Below, in pieces: positions 37,398 to 48,335 of a stretch of 64,000 bases of DNA. The notes beneath the pieces were generated by a model, which did not search any database, was not told the DNA's origin, and saw only the letters and a list, made by a program, of their open reading frames with translations. The stretch comes from Morchella semilibera. Lineage: Eukaryota > Ascomycota > Pezizomycetes > Pezizales > Morchellaceae. Location: assembly GCA_009192285.1 (NCBI GenBank), contig CM018605.1:62001-126000 (forward strand). The letters are read 5' to 3'. Both the position numbers and the translations under genes were made by a program. The first letter of the stretch is position 1. The number at the start of each line of letters is the position of its first letter.

Positions 37398-37430
37398 AGT
37401 ATTAGTAGTAGTCAGTAGTAGTAGTAGTAC
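37398..37430. repeat. (AGT)n microsatellite
   Basis: Imperfect run of AGT/TAG units upstream of the hypothetical gene at 37761. Confidence 0.8.
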
Positions 37431-37760
37431 CCGTAGTAACCGTAACGTAGAGTATAACGAACGGTATACCAACAACTCTCACCACCACCACCCACAAAAA
37501 AACTGTGTGTCCATCACACATCACGCACCACCACTCACTTCCAAACCCAACCAACCCTTCCACCCCCCCCAACCCCCAACCAAAAAAAAAGTCTCCACAC
37601 AACAAATGGACTATCCGTCGCCGGGTAACTATTTCTACTCAATGGTCTCTCATTCACCTGCCAAGCACGCCACTTTAAATCCCCCCCCCGGTCAGCTTGG
37701 CCTGAGCGGGGCCGTCTGTTTTCGTCCCTGTCAACCGCAGCAGCAGTCAGTTTAATATCC

Positions 37761-38891
37761 ATGGATCAAGGACCTACTTCCCCGAGTGCCAAAATCAAGG
37801 AGCCGCGAGAGAAATTGAACGCGACGCCAGAGGATGTCTATAGCCTGTTGGGGTATTCATGGGGAGAGCGTCGTCAGATAATTACAGGTAGGTTTCGTCT
37901 TTTTTTTTTTTTTTTTTTTCTCACGGGTTCTTTTTGTTTTGTTTTGTTGTGTTGTGAAATTTGGGAATTTTTGTGGGGAAACGTTGGGTGAGATATCGCG
38001 GATACCGTACCCCAGGTTTTTGGGGGAAGGGGTCATGGATGATCTGCCCTTATCCGAGAAGCTATCCCCATAGTTCAGACTACACAACCTGGCTATCTCG
38101 ATATCAGCTATAATCTTTTATCTTGATATCTATCTATCTTTACATGTTTTATTACATGATTATCTACTTACTACACTGCTATCTCAATCTCCAGCTACTA
38201 CATACTACTACTATTACTACCACAACCACCACTGTTGCGACAATTACTATTCACAATCAAAATGCTCACTAACACCACCCAGTCGTTCAAAAAGTCTACC
38301 AACGCCATAATATTGCCCAGCATGACATGGGATACCGTAAGATCGATAAGGACCTGATCGACCGAGCCAAAGCCGATCTTCTCAAGGAGCTACCACAACT
38401 CTTCAAAAAGTGCGACTCAGACTGGTTCGCAGACTGGGCCCTTAGCCGCCGCCATAAGACAAGGAACACGAAGAAGACGTTGTTGTCGAACACAGGCGGG
38501 ACCTCGTCAAAGAGTAGAGACGGGCAGATGGACGATGACCAGATGATGGCGGCCGTACAGGCGGAGATGGCGGAGGGGAGTCCTGGGGGTGGGAGTCCGG
38601 AGAATAAAGGTGTGTTTATTATTCTCGTTTCTCTATTTTTTCCCCCTCCGTTTGTGTTTTTTTTTTTTTATGTTTGGGGATCTGCGTTTGGGCACATGTT
38701 GTTGGGTTGGTTGAGCGGGCGTACTAAATGTGTGTTGCGGTCTAGTGCCCCCACCGCCGCCTCCAGTGCCGCCGCTGCAAATGCCTACATCGGCGGCGTC
38801 TACCCCTACAGCTACTACGACAACCCCAACAACGACAACGGTGACATCAACGACGACGGCGACGACGACGGGCTCATTCAGGCCATGGTAG
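37761..38891 (+). CDS. Hypothetical protein, basic helical N-terminal region and Pro/Thr-rich tail
   Basis: Three exons: 37761-37887, 38283-38609 and 38746-38891; 199 residues. I do not recognise the family. Joining exons 1 and 2 gives a continuous helical region, SPSAKIKEPREKLNATPEDV then YSLLGYSWGERRQIITVVQK then VYQRHNIAQHDMGYRKIDKD. A conserved-looking DSDWFADWALSRRHKTRN with aromatic and basic residues follows; it could be a nucleic-acid-binding or helix-turn-helix unit, but this is inference. Intron 1 is long (395 bp, with a T18 run) and intron 2 is 136 bp. The splice at 38745 fixes the last exon in a VPPPPPPVPP / Thr-rich frame. An alternative frame of the same exon (Ala/Asn/Asp-rich) has no matching donor. 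The 3' end is therefore less certain than the first two exons. Confidence 0.6.
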
Positions 38892-39430
38892 CAGCTGAGA
38901 GGAGAAGAAGAGAGGTTGGACTGGGGGTGTGCCTGGTAACTTTGGCCCCCACAAGGTGAGAAGATGAGGAAATAGAAGCTTCTAGTTTGCAGTGTGTGGC
39001 AGAAAGGGAAAAAAATTAATTTTTATTGATTATTACCTTTCGCACACACACGCTTCACATTTTTTTTTTTTTGCAACGTCACTCACCAGCATTGACCACG
39101 TCCACCTTTTCTTTTCTTTCCTTTTTTTTTTCTTTTTTTTTTCTTTCTTTTCCATTTTGTTACCGCCTACATACTCTCTACCTACCCATGCCATAGCTCG
39201 CAAGTCCGCAAAGTACCGGGTAGTGGGTTCTAATTGGAGTGATCAATTTTTACTAATATTTGTGGGGCTGAGAGATGTGGGTCTCTGTCTGATCTGTCAA
39301 AGGGTCACGCGTAGGTAAGGTTAAAACTAGATCATCCAAAACCGCACCTCGATTGCGGCTCTCTATGTATTGCAATTGTTTTTTTTTTCCTTTACTGTTA
39401 TTGCTGTTATTGTTGTTTGGGGTAGTTTTT

Positions 39431-39464
39431 GTGTGTGTGTGTGTGTGTGAGTGTGTGTGTGTGA
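39431..39464. repeat. (TG)n microsatellite
   Basis: GT/TG dinucleotide run with two GA interruptions, in intergenic DNA. Confidence 0.9.
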
Positions 39465-39878
39465 GTGCGTGGGGTGGGCGTAGGTGTGGTATGGATTTGG
39501 TAGCGGGTAGTGTAGACAACGGTAAAGGTAACGGGAGTGTCTGTGTGTTTGGGGGAGCTGTGTGTATGGCGTGTTTGCGGGATGGGTTAGGTTTTCTTTT
39601 CTTGGTTTTCATAGCATTTAAGTTTTTCCACAGATACTGGAGCCAAGGGGCTCGATCTTACAGGCTGACTGATCTGCCCCCCCCCCCCCCTTTTCTTCGC
39701 AACCATAACCTCTTTTTTCCTTTTCTCCGTAGTGTGACGTGCTTGAATAAGAACCCCTTCGTCTCCGGTAGTTATGTATATACTTCTTTCCACCCCACAC
39801 GCTCGTTGGGGCGATAAGCAGCGAAAAAGTGATATCAGATCCCCCTCCGGTTGGTCGACCGTACTCACAGCCCATCAC

Positions 39879-39918
39879 TCGACGACGATGACAACGACTC
39901 GACGACGATGACAACGAC
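39879..39918. repeat. Two-copy 20-bp tandem repeat
   Basis: The unit CTCGACGACGATGACAACGA occurs twice head to tail. It is followed by a second short duplication based on CTACTCGGAG (about 39930-39953). Confidence 0.85.
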
Positions 39919-40270
39919 GTCGCTTAGCTACTCTACTCGGAGTCTACTCGGAGCCTAAGATGTATGTATGTATATATGTAGAGAATGTATGTATGTATGT
40001 GGGGGAGATCAGTGATGTCGCAACCGGTTGTACGTGCGGGGTAGAGTGGGTGGTCGGGTCGAGTCGAGTCGAGCAAGTATAAGCAGGTAGGGGGGCGGGC
40101 AGAGTACGAGGACCCAGACCGTGGAATCGGAATTACCACAGCTGATCACTTGGGATGGGTTAGGTTTTGTTTCTATTGGTTTGTGGTGACGTGGGTGGTG
40201 GTCTAGAACAGACAGCTACATGATGCAACTTGACATGCTTGAACTGTTTGAGGTGAGAGAGACTGTAGTG

Positions 40271-40296
40271 ACTGTCTGTCTGTCTGTCTGTCTGTC
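40271..40296. repeat. (CTGT)n microsatellite
   Basis: About six CTGT units in intergenic DNA. Confidence 0.9.
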
Positions 40297-40879
40297 CTAG
40301 ATCTATATGTGTTCGGAGTATCATGATCTGATCATACATGATATGTGGATCCACAAAAAAGAAAAGGAAAAAAAAAAAAAAAAAAAAAAGCCCAAGGCCA
40401 GTGAGTGATCTGTTTTAGATGGCGCGTATTTGTGACGGCGCGAAGATGAGACATCCATGTGTGGGTGAGGTTTCTGGTGGGTGGAAACCTAACCCTGGCG
40501 GAGTGGTGGTGGTGGTGGTATATTATGTATGTACTTATACATGCATTTATGTATTTATACATGAATAATATTGAATATAGGCATATATATGTGATGTATG
40601 CTAAAATATTAGTAAGAGTGATCATGATAGATTCAATAGGATCGACAGGGCCCAAGCTAGCTAGTCGATGAGGTTCACCGGGAATTTAGGTTTTGCAATT
40701 AGACTGAGGGGGGGGATATCATAGTCGAGGTGATGAGATAGATGTTGGCCGTTTGTGACACATTTTAATTCAGTGAGGGTGTTTTGCAATTTGTTTGATG
40801 CAGGTACAAACGGATGGACGTCGTGGAGTTGATATCATATCGCTCTGGGCTGATTTCTAAGGTAACCTGGTGCTTACGG

Positions 40880-40903
40880 TATATATATATATATATATAT
40901 ATA
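40880..40903. repeat. (AT)n microsatellite
   Basis: Twelve AT units in intergenic DNA. Confidence 0.9.
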
Positions 40904-41461
40904 AATATATTATGTACTGTACACACTCCACATGTGTATATGCATGTAAATAGGGTTGAGGAGGTATCAAGATTTTAAACCTCAGTGTTTAATGCGTTTA
41001 TATGGTTGTGTATATACTGGATAAGAGCGTTCAGGCACCTCACTCGGCCTAAGAAGCTGAGACAAAAAATATGCAGCCAAGGGGCGTATCCTGATCATGA
41101 GAAAATTAGAATTGGATAGGAAATATCGGACCAATATTCTCTACTCATCCTAGGCCTGTCTCTGATCATCAATACCTCACTTGTATTAGCACATCTCAAC
41201 TTGCATGTTTTTTTCCTTCGTATTTTCCGTTAACAGGTGGGCTAGCCTAATTAAACGCCCTATAGCTACATATGCAATTACCATAGTGGGTGTTTAATTA
41301 AAATAAAGGAGTTATATATTGTATTTCTACCATAATAAGCTTAAGTAGCTATGAAATGATATATACGAGGATTTTCTCTTGCCATATATGTACATATATA
41401 TGCCCAAAATAATTAATATTCACCTAGTACATACCGACAATCAATTTCAATAATATTCATA

Positions 41462-43604
41462 TCAGTTATAGCTCCCCGCCTCGCCATCCAAGAATATCAG
41501 CACGGCCTCACTCGATCCCACAAATACCTTTCCATCCCTCACCACCTTCTCCTCCTCATACTCGCCCACGGGTGACCCCCCATAATACTCCTGCCCTGCC
41601 CATGTCACCAAGTGCGGATTCTTCTCATTCAGCCCTGGCGCCGTCATCCCTATTCACACCCAACGCACACATATGTCAGCATCTTCTGCACACAGTCACA
41701 TATATGCACACACATTGTAGGCAGGACACCCACTTTTAACCACCGCCTTTCTCCCCGCCCTCCCCAGATCCAGCACCACCCCCGGCCTCACCACCTCCTC
41801 TCCTGTCGTCGCCGTTGGTACCGCAGCAGTACTAGTGCTATTCCAATCCCAGTACGTCGCCGTCCCGTTCCACGGGTCCATATTGAGCGCCACGATCCTC
41901 TTCATCTTTGCCCCCTCCCAGACACCGTAGACCGCAAGGGTCTCGATCCCCGTGTCAATTGGTGCCAGCCGCGACTCACCACTCTTACCAACGGCCTCGC
42001 CGATCAGCAAGTAGCCCACATAGGACGGTGATAGTCGTGCGGGACCCGTTTCGGGACTGTCGTGAGGCATGATCAGGTTGTATTTACTGTAGCCTGGTGT
42101 GTTTGCCTGTACCGCGCTCTGGAGGACGAGTGTGGCGCCGTTGTGGAGATACATGCGCTTTGCACCGCGGTATCTGTTACCAGCAGTTAGCCCACCCGGA
42201 AGAGTTAAAGGGAGGGAAAGGGACGCACGCAGCCCACAACGTCGTATCAACGACCCACAGCGCCTGCCCGAACGTATCCGTAACATTGAGCTTCCCACTA
42301 CAACTCACACTATTATACTCGCCGACAAAGAACTCGCCACCGGCCGCATCCGCGGCCTGGATCTGCGGGATCCACAGGTCGACGTAGGAGCTGATATTCT
42401 TATGATTGACAAGGTTCTCGAGCGTCGCCTTCTGGTTACGTGCAGGGTCGCAGGTGCTGTATTGGTACATGTGCTGCGAGTAAGCCACTGTCAGGCCGTT
42501 GCTGGCCGCGCCATAGGACAGGATACCGGTGATATTGAAGGCGCCGGATGGCGGGTCGTCAGCGAAGGTGCCTGCGGAGAATATTGGTGAGGTAATGTTG
42601 AGGGATGAGGCCAAGGAGGAGGTCCAGTTCTATATGGGTGGGTTAGCTGTGGTAGTGGTGGCGAGAGGGCGGAGGATGGAGGGGGGAGGACAAGGTATTT
42701 GATAGTGTAGGTCTCCATGGACCAGGGGCCGTTTCCGGATTCTTTGTCAAAGGTACTAGGGTAGTGGTCACCCTCATTGCCTGGTGTTATTATCTAGAGT
42801 ATTAACTACTGGTGGTAGAGAGATTGGGAAGAATATATATTACCTAGCTCGAAGGCGTCGATCTGGTCGCGCGGGATATACTGCAGCGCAGAACGCATCT
42901 GCTCCGTCGTGAGAGCGAGAGAGTTATTCTGGAAGTTGAGGTTGACCACATAGTGAATATCACTTGGGAGAGTTGTGAACGACTCATACTACACCAGAAT
43001 GCTGTCAACCTCCTCCTCCATATATATATACCACGCACACTCCCTCGACAGGGGAAAACATACCCATGCTGGTCCTAATGTGGTCCTATAAATGCCACCG
43101 CTCTACATGATTATTAACACTACCACTCACATATATTACATCTAACTAACTCTTCCTCAGAAGCACAACGAGGCTTAAACTCACCGTACTCAAATCTCTT
43201 ACGATTGCCGGCGCATCCTCAACAAACCAGGCACTGTCCGCAGTGATACCTCCGGGCCTAATGGCGGGATGTATTCCTGTTCTCTGATAGAGATTATCAA
43301 TTGCCTTTGCAAACAGCGTATTTGGGTGACTCAGGTTCCCTGCAAAATCTGTGAAATCTTTGCCGCTCCAAAAAACCCTTAGTATTGAAACACGTCGAGT
43401 GATATTTCATGACGCGAAAAGGTACATACAACTTAGCTCGATAGAGAGACTCCCGAGGGCACGGTCAAGGGCAGAGGAGATATCAGAGGGTACTCTAGAA
43501 GGGATTGAGAGCTGGACTGTCTGGCCGGGGGCGCTCGTCGGGGTGGCCAGAGCCGTACTGACGGAGAGGAGGAGGAGAGGTAGGGGGAGGTAGGAGGCGT
43601 ACAT
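41462..43604 (-). CDS. GH79 beta-glucuronidase, secreted
   Basis: Eight exons: 43604-43433, 43357-43185, 43102-43064, 42988-42844, 42780-42692, 42629-42229, 42173-41734 and 41649-41462; 548 residues. Every junction keeps frame. GH79 enzymes remove beta-linked glucuronic acid or its 4-O-methyl ether from arabinogalactan-type side chains. The leader MYASYLPLPLLLLSVSTALA is a signal peptide. The catalytic barrel shows FAGNLSHPNTLFAKAIDNLY, RPGGITADSAWF, FELGNEGDHYPSTFD (E179, expected acid/base) and FFVGEYNSVSCSG (E310, expected nucleophile). The C-terminal beta-domain runs from KRMYLHNGATLVLQ through VVKRMTAPGLNEKNP to the end. Exon 3 is only 13 codons. Two acceptors for exon 2 (before 43357, or a few bases later) both keep frame; the first gives NFTDFAGN and is preferred. 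The exon 5 donor (GTCCTC) is weak. Many Asn-x-Ser/Thr sites suit secretion. Confidence 0.9.
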
Positions 43605-43665
43605 TGTTGGGGCTAACAACTTCAAGTCTGGGCGAGAGAGGTGGCCTAATGGTTAAGTAAATATC

Positions 43666-43674
43666 TTTCTTATA
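43666..43674 (-). promoter_or_regulatory. Putative TATA box of the GH79 gene
   Basis: Reads TATAAGAAA on the minus strand, about 70 bp upstream of the GH79 ATG. Confidence 0.35.
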
Positions 43675-45903
43675 AAAGCCTATCCCAAGACCTCGCAACT
43701 CGCATAATCACCACCCCTACTTAGGCCTAAGTATGTATCCTATCAAATCCACCACCTCCTACCCCGCAACAGAGCAACAAACCCCGGAATTCTCTCGGAG
43801 TTTGACCGAGATGCAGAAGTGGGATCAGAGTGAATACAGTCTAGAACAGATATTGCAATGTCTTACTTAACCTTAACCAGGGCGACACGGTCGATCACGG
43901 CTGCAGGGGTCAGTTTAACCGACCCTATATTGGCGAGAGAGAGGGAAATTCCGTGATATAAATGTGACGTGTATTGTGCATACATATACGGTTCTCTCGC
44001 TCTGCCTTTTTCTGAAGCCGGGAATGCTTAATTATGTCCTTGGAGGGGCCGGCCGTTAAGTTAGGCTGATGAGGGCGGGTGTGGAGTGCATGCAGTTGGT
44101 TACCCCTGGATTAACGGGGATGTTTGTGGGGGAGGGGTGATCAGCCTAATCCCTTGATTGTGCCTTAGCTATAGGCCTTGTTTTTTCTAATAGCCATTTT
44201 CCTTTCCTGAATAGGATTGGGTTTAGAATTCATATATTCAGGGTTATAGGGTTTTAACTTTGTTTAAGCATACAGCAATTATCCATGCCTCAAACTACGT
44301 CGAAAGAGTAGATATATATGAGAGTCTAAGTCCGGCTTATACGGCCTATATAGATCTGGTATCTAAATAGATACATACCCGGCCGGAAGTACAGAGCGGT
44401 GGAATATATCATAGCCATGACAGTATTAGAGAAAAGGCCCTTGTGGAGCTCGGGATTGATTACGAGGTAATGGTTGGCATCGGAGGCACACGGGGAGATC
44501 AAGCTGCCAAGCCAAAAAGATACTTACATATAGTTGATTAACGTTTGCTGCCGCATTGGCAGAGTTATGTACGTGTATTATTGATCAGACTTGTTTATTA
44601 CTGACATACCTTATGCTTTTCGTGGGTCATGGCTTTAGGTGCTATGCCCAGAAATATAAGTTTGGTGGTCAATTTTATTTTGCGGCATAAATCGAATTCT
44701 AGGACGGACATGTTTCTGTAGGAGTGTATTCCGGAGGACGGCTTAAGCCGGCTCGGACTATTTCTCGGTGCGTATGAGGATAAGGCTCGGCCCGTCCCCG
44801 GCCCGGTATACGAATCGGGTAGGTGTGTACCTACGCGAAGTAAATATAGTTTATTGTTTTTTAATATGGGAGTCTATCTCTTCGCTTAATATATTGACTG
44901 GCCCTTGAATCATATCGCGTGATTCCAGAGATTCATCGCGGTGAACCAACCCGTATTCTTGTGTAAAGCTCGGGACTGAGCTTGATGTTATCTGGACCTA
45001 CAGAGAAGAGTGGAATCTATGGTTAGCACTTAGGCTGTTGGTTTTCGGTATAACCTAGCTCGTAAATTTGGTGGCCTAGCTATGCCCCTTCATCCTTTCG
45101 AGAGGGGAGGAGGGTGGGGCAAATATAGAGCCCTGCTCTTAGGCATAATTTGAAATGGCTCTGAAAAAAGAACAATATTTTCAGCTCGGACGAGTAATTA
45201 ATTTTAAACGCATGTTGGGAGTCGCAACTATTTCCAGCATAGGGTATCACTCGGTGCAAGGAGTACTTGGCGCCGAGACCTCACCTGGTTGGCCGGTTTC
45301 AAGATACATAGCAGCCTGGGAGGAGTGCGGCCGTGACTTTACGTACCTTAATAAATTCAAGAATTCTCTTCAGATTCCTTCTAATATCCTAATATCCTAG
45401 GGACAAGTCACCTTTTTTCAATTCAATCCAGCAATTACCCCAACGTTGAAACCCCCCCGGCCCACAATGTTTCTCCCATCCGGACATATCATCGGAAGTG
45501 AAATATAACCAAATATATATATTAACCTTTGCCTGTAGCAAGAAGATGAGCATCACTTACTTTATATATCCCGGGGTTGCAATAACCCGAATGAGCCCTG
45601 ATAATCCTCCTTGTGTCAAGGATTCGTCCACTTTAGCCTGTTTTTGAATCGAGTGATATATCGTTAACCCCGGTACGACAATCGACATCTCATCTCTTCA
45701 CCATAACCCGTAATGGTCCTCGGAAAGGTCTGCGAGCTTCTCCTGATTGTCCCTTACGCCCCACATCCAACTACATGATGTTTATTTTTGCGGGGTAGTA
45801 CAATGCTGGGGATCATCGGCTTCGGTATATCTCGCGGGGTAATATGATATGAGAGAGGTGGAGCACCGGAAAAGGTACAGGCGAGAAAGCGCGTGTTTTT
45901 GAG

Positions 45904-45911
45904 TATTTATA
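45904..45911 (+). promoter_or_regulatory. Putative TATA box of the GH127 gene
   Basis: TATTTATA about 80 bp upstream of the GH127 ATG at 45991. Its reverse complement is TATAAATA, the same octamer seen before the PL3 gene. Confidence 0.4.
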
Positions 45912-45990
45912 TCATTGGCCATTTCCTCTTGGTGATGGTGCTCTCCTCTACAAGCTTCAAAGTCAAGTTGAATTAAGACCAGTATCTAAT

Positions 45991-48335
45991 ATGCGGTTCT
46001 CAACTCTTACTCTACAAGCCACCTCTTTGGCCCTCGGGACTGTATATGGCGCCGAGCAATGTACTTCCTTTCTCATTCCTGCCCTGAAAGTAAGCTTAAG
46101 CTGACAGCTCTCTTAGTGGCACCCTTCAAGTACGGATCCATCCCCCTCGGATCAATCAAGCCTCTTGGATGGCTCAAGGACCAACTGACACTCTCTGCTA
46201 ACGGCCTCGCCGGGCATGAATGGGACTTCTACCGCTTTGCAATGAACTCCACGTGGAGCGGTGGTACGTGGGAGTACAGTGGCCTGCATGAGACCGCGCC
46301 ATACTGGTTCAACTACATTGTGCCTTTGGCGTGGTCCCTTGACGACGCAAGATTGAAGGCACAGGCGAAGGAGTTCCTGGACTCCGTGCTGGATGCACAG
46401 CAGGCGGATGGATGGCTAGGGCCTGAAACGACTAAGAGCGAGAGGGGGCTCTGGGCGAGAGCTTTACTTCTATACGGCATGATTGTGAGTTTATCTTCGG
46501 AAGTGATGGTGGCGGTTGCTAATGTAAGGGTGGATAACCCTAACTAGCAATATGCAGAGGCGGACCCATCAGAGACGGATCGCATTGTGGCAGCGATGCA
46601 CCGCTTTGTAAACCTAGCGTACAGCATGCTACAAGATAACTATACGGGTCTTGTACCCGTCTCCGGTGATGTCTTCGGCGCGGGGAACCACGGTGTTACT
46701 AGGTCGCATGAACTGGCGACACAGTTCCAGTGGCTATATGACAATTATCCCAACGGGAACGAGGCGAACATCTGGGGTGCAATTGACCTCATGTTCAAGG
46801 GCGGGATTGCTGCGCAAAGGGACTGGAGAACTTTCCTCGTCGAGGGCGTGTTCCCAACTGCGGCTTGGCCTAATATCGCCGACACTAGGTTTACGCATGG
46901 CGTTGATTTGGCTGAAGGTATCTTTACTCTTACCCACTTCTCTCATTGGACTAGACCTATATCCTAACACCACTCTTCCCAAAAGGCCTCCGCTGGACCA
47001 CTGCACTTTACCGTCTCGACAAGAACGAGTCGCTCACCACACAGGCACACGACGGTGTTGATATGGTCTTCAAGTACCATGGTGCCGACTCGGGCACCAT
47101 TACTGCTGACGAGCAACTCGCCGGGATGAGCCCTAACCGCGGTTCAGAGCTGTGCATGGCCGTCGAGACCATGTACTCAATGTCATATCTGTACCAATTC
47201 TATGGTACCAACCGTTTTGCGGATCGTGCAGAGCGTGTGGCGTTCAATGCGATGCCCGCATCAATCTCGCCTGACTGGTGGAGCCACCAGTATGTCGCAC
47301 AGGCAAATCAACCATGGGCCTTCAATATTAGTGGGAATCCATATACGAATGTGAATAATTATGGAAACACGTTTGGTTTAGAGCCGAATTATGTGAGTAT
47401 TTAATTCCTTAAAGAGGGAGACTTTGGTATTGATTAGGGATATAGCCTTGCTGTACAGTCAATCATCCACAGGGGTATCCTAAGTTCCTGGCGGCAAGCT
47501 TTATGAAAGTGGGCACTAGTGATCTTCTCCACGCCCTCCTGTCCCCCACGAAGGTTACTACCACCCTAGGGAATAGAAATCAAGTCACTGGTAGATATAT
47601 ACCCCTTCGGCAGTTGATGGGTAGTTGTATATACTAACCTTCCCAGTAACCGCCGACACAAACTACCCATTTAATCCCACCATAAAGTACACAGTTACCG
47701 CGCAGCGGCCTTTTACTTTTTACATTCGCGTCCCGTCTTGGGCTGTTCTCTCCACCTCGACTCTGACCATCGGCAGCTCCAGACCCACAGCCCTAACCCC
47801 AAACACGAACAACCACCAGCCCGTCTCTATCCGCGCCGGAACCACATCCTTCTCCATCACTTTCGGGCAGGAAGTCACAATTGAACAGCGGGCCAACAGT
47901 GCCGTTGCTCTCCACCGTGGCCCTCTCCTGTACGCTCTCGACCTTGAATATACGACTGAATCATTCCCACCACGCGTTTACAATGCACCAACTGTACCGT
48001 TACCCGTATACCAGGTGCATCTTCCAGAGTCAATGGACCACTACCTGAAGCCTGTAGGAAAGGACTGGGCGATTGCGATTGATACGTCCTCGATAGAGGT
48101 CAACGATACATCGGATAGCATTACGCCGCTTAAGAACCCGATCTTTTCAAGGGGAGCACCGCCAGTTGAGTTGAAGGTGAAGGCATGCCCGATTGAATGG
48201 GCAGTGACGAATGATGTGTTGGCGGAGCCGCCAGTAGCACCGGCGTGCACCGGGGATGCAAAAACTGTTAGCTTTAGGCCATACGGGAGTACGAAATTAA
48301 GAATGACGGAATTGCCGGTAGTAGATTTAAGCTAG
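45991..48335 (+). CDS. GH127-type beta-L-arabinofuranosidase (DUF1680), secreted
   Basis: Six exons: 45991-46060, 46117-46484, 46548-46917, 46986-47392, 47446-47590 and 47647-48335; 682 residues. The start was found upstream of the main open frame: [20 protein letters not shown] is a signal peptide, and splicing 46060 to 46117 joins GAEQ to [21 protein letters not shown]127 enzymes release L-arabinofuranose with a zinc-bound cysteine nucleophile. The expected metal/nucleophile residues are visible in GSELCMAVE (Glu and Cys) and in [18 protein letters not shown] (Cys-Cys), the latter rebuilt across an intron. Other family blocks are [39 protein letters not shown] and [19 protein letters not shown]. 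Introns are 53-68 bp. It is divergent from GH79 and probably shares pectic or arabinogalactan substrates with it. Activity on beta-arabinofuranose is inferred from the family. Confidence 0.9.

Larger units (their letters stand above)
36042..37760. other. Spacer between divergent genes
   Basis: This separates the PL3 gene (-) from the hypothetical gene (+), so it should contain both promoters. It holds the PL3 TATA box (36145-36152), a GCGGGG CreA-like hexamer (36564-36569), one TACATGTA (36969-36976), an (AGT)n tract (37398-37430) and C-rich runs near 37310 and 37565. No gene is seen inside. Confidence 0.55.
38892..41461. other. Repeat-rich intergenic region
   Basis: No gene is supported; frames of 100-150 codons here are produced by microsatellites. 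Contents: long T tracts (39060-39150), (TG)n (39431-39464), a C13 run near 39677-39690, a 20-bp tandem duplication (39879-39918), (CTGT)n (40271-40296), an A-rich run (40369-40388) and (AT)n (40880-40903). Confidence 0.6.
43605..45990. other. Divergent promoter region between GH79 and GH127
   Basis: The two glycosidase genes are transcribed away from each other, so this 2.4-kb stretch carries both promoters and possibly shared control sites. Visible are TATA-like elements near each start, GCGGGG hexamers at 45790-45795 and 45834-45839, and CCCCGC at 43762-43767 (CreA/Mig1-like). An 81-codon frame at 45155-45400 has no recognisable motif. Confidence 0.6.

Noticed and set aside
39353-39817. 154-codon plus frame with Val/Cys repeats
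   Set aside because: Caused by the (TG)n microsatellite and T tracts.
45155-45400. 81-codon plus frame upstream of GH127
   Set aside because: ATG start and some protein-like character, but no motif, no splice partner and no codon bias.
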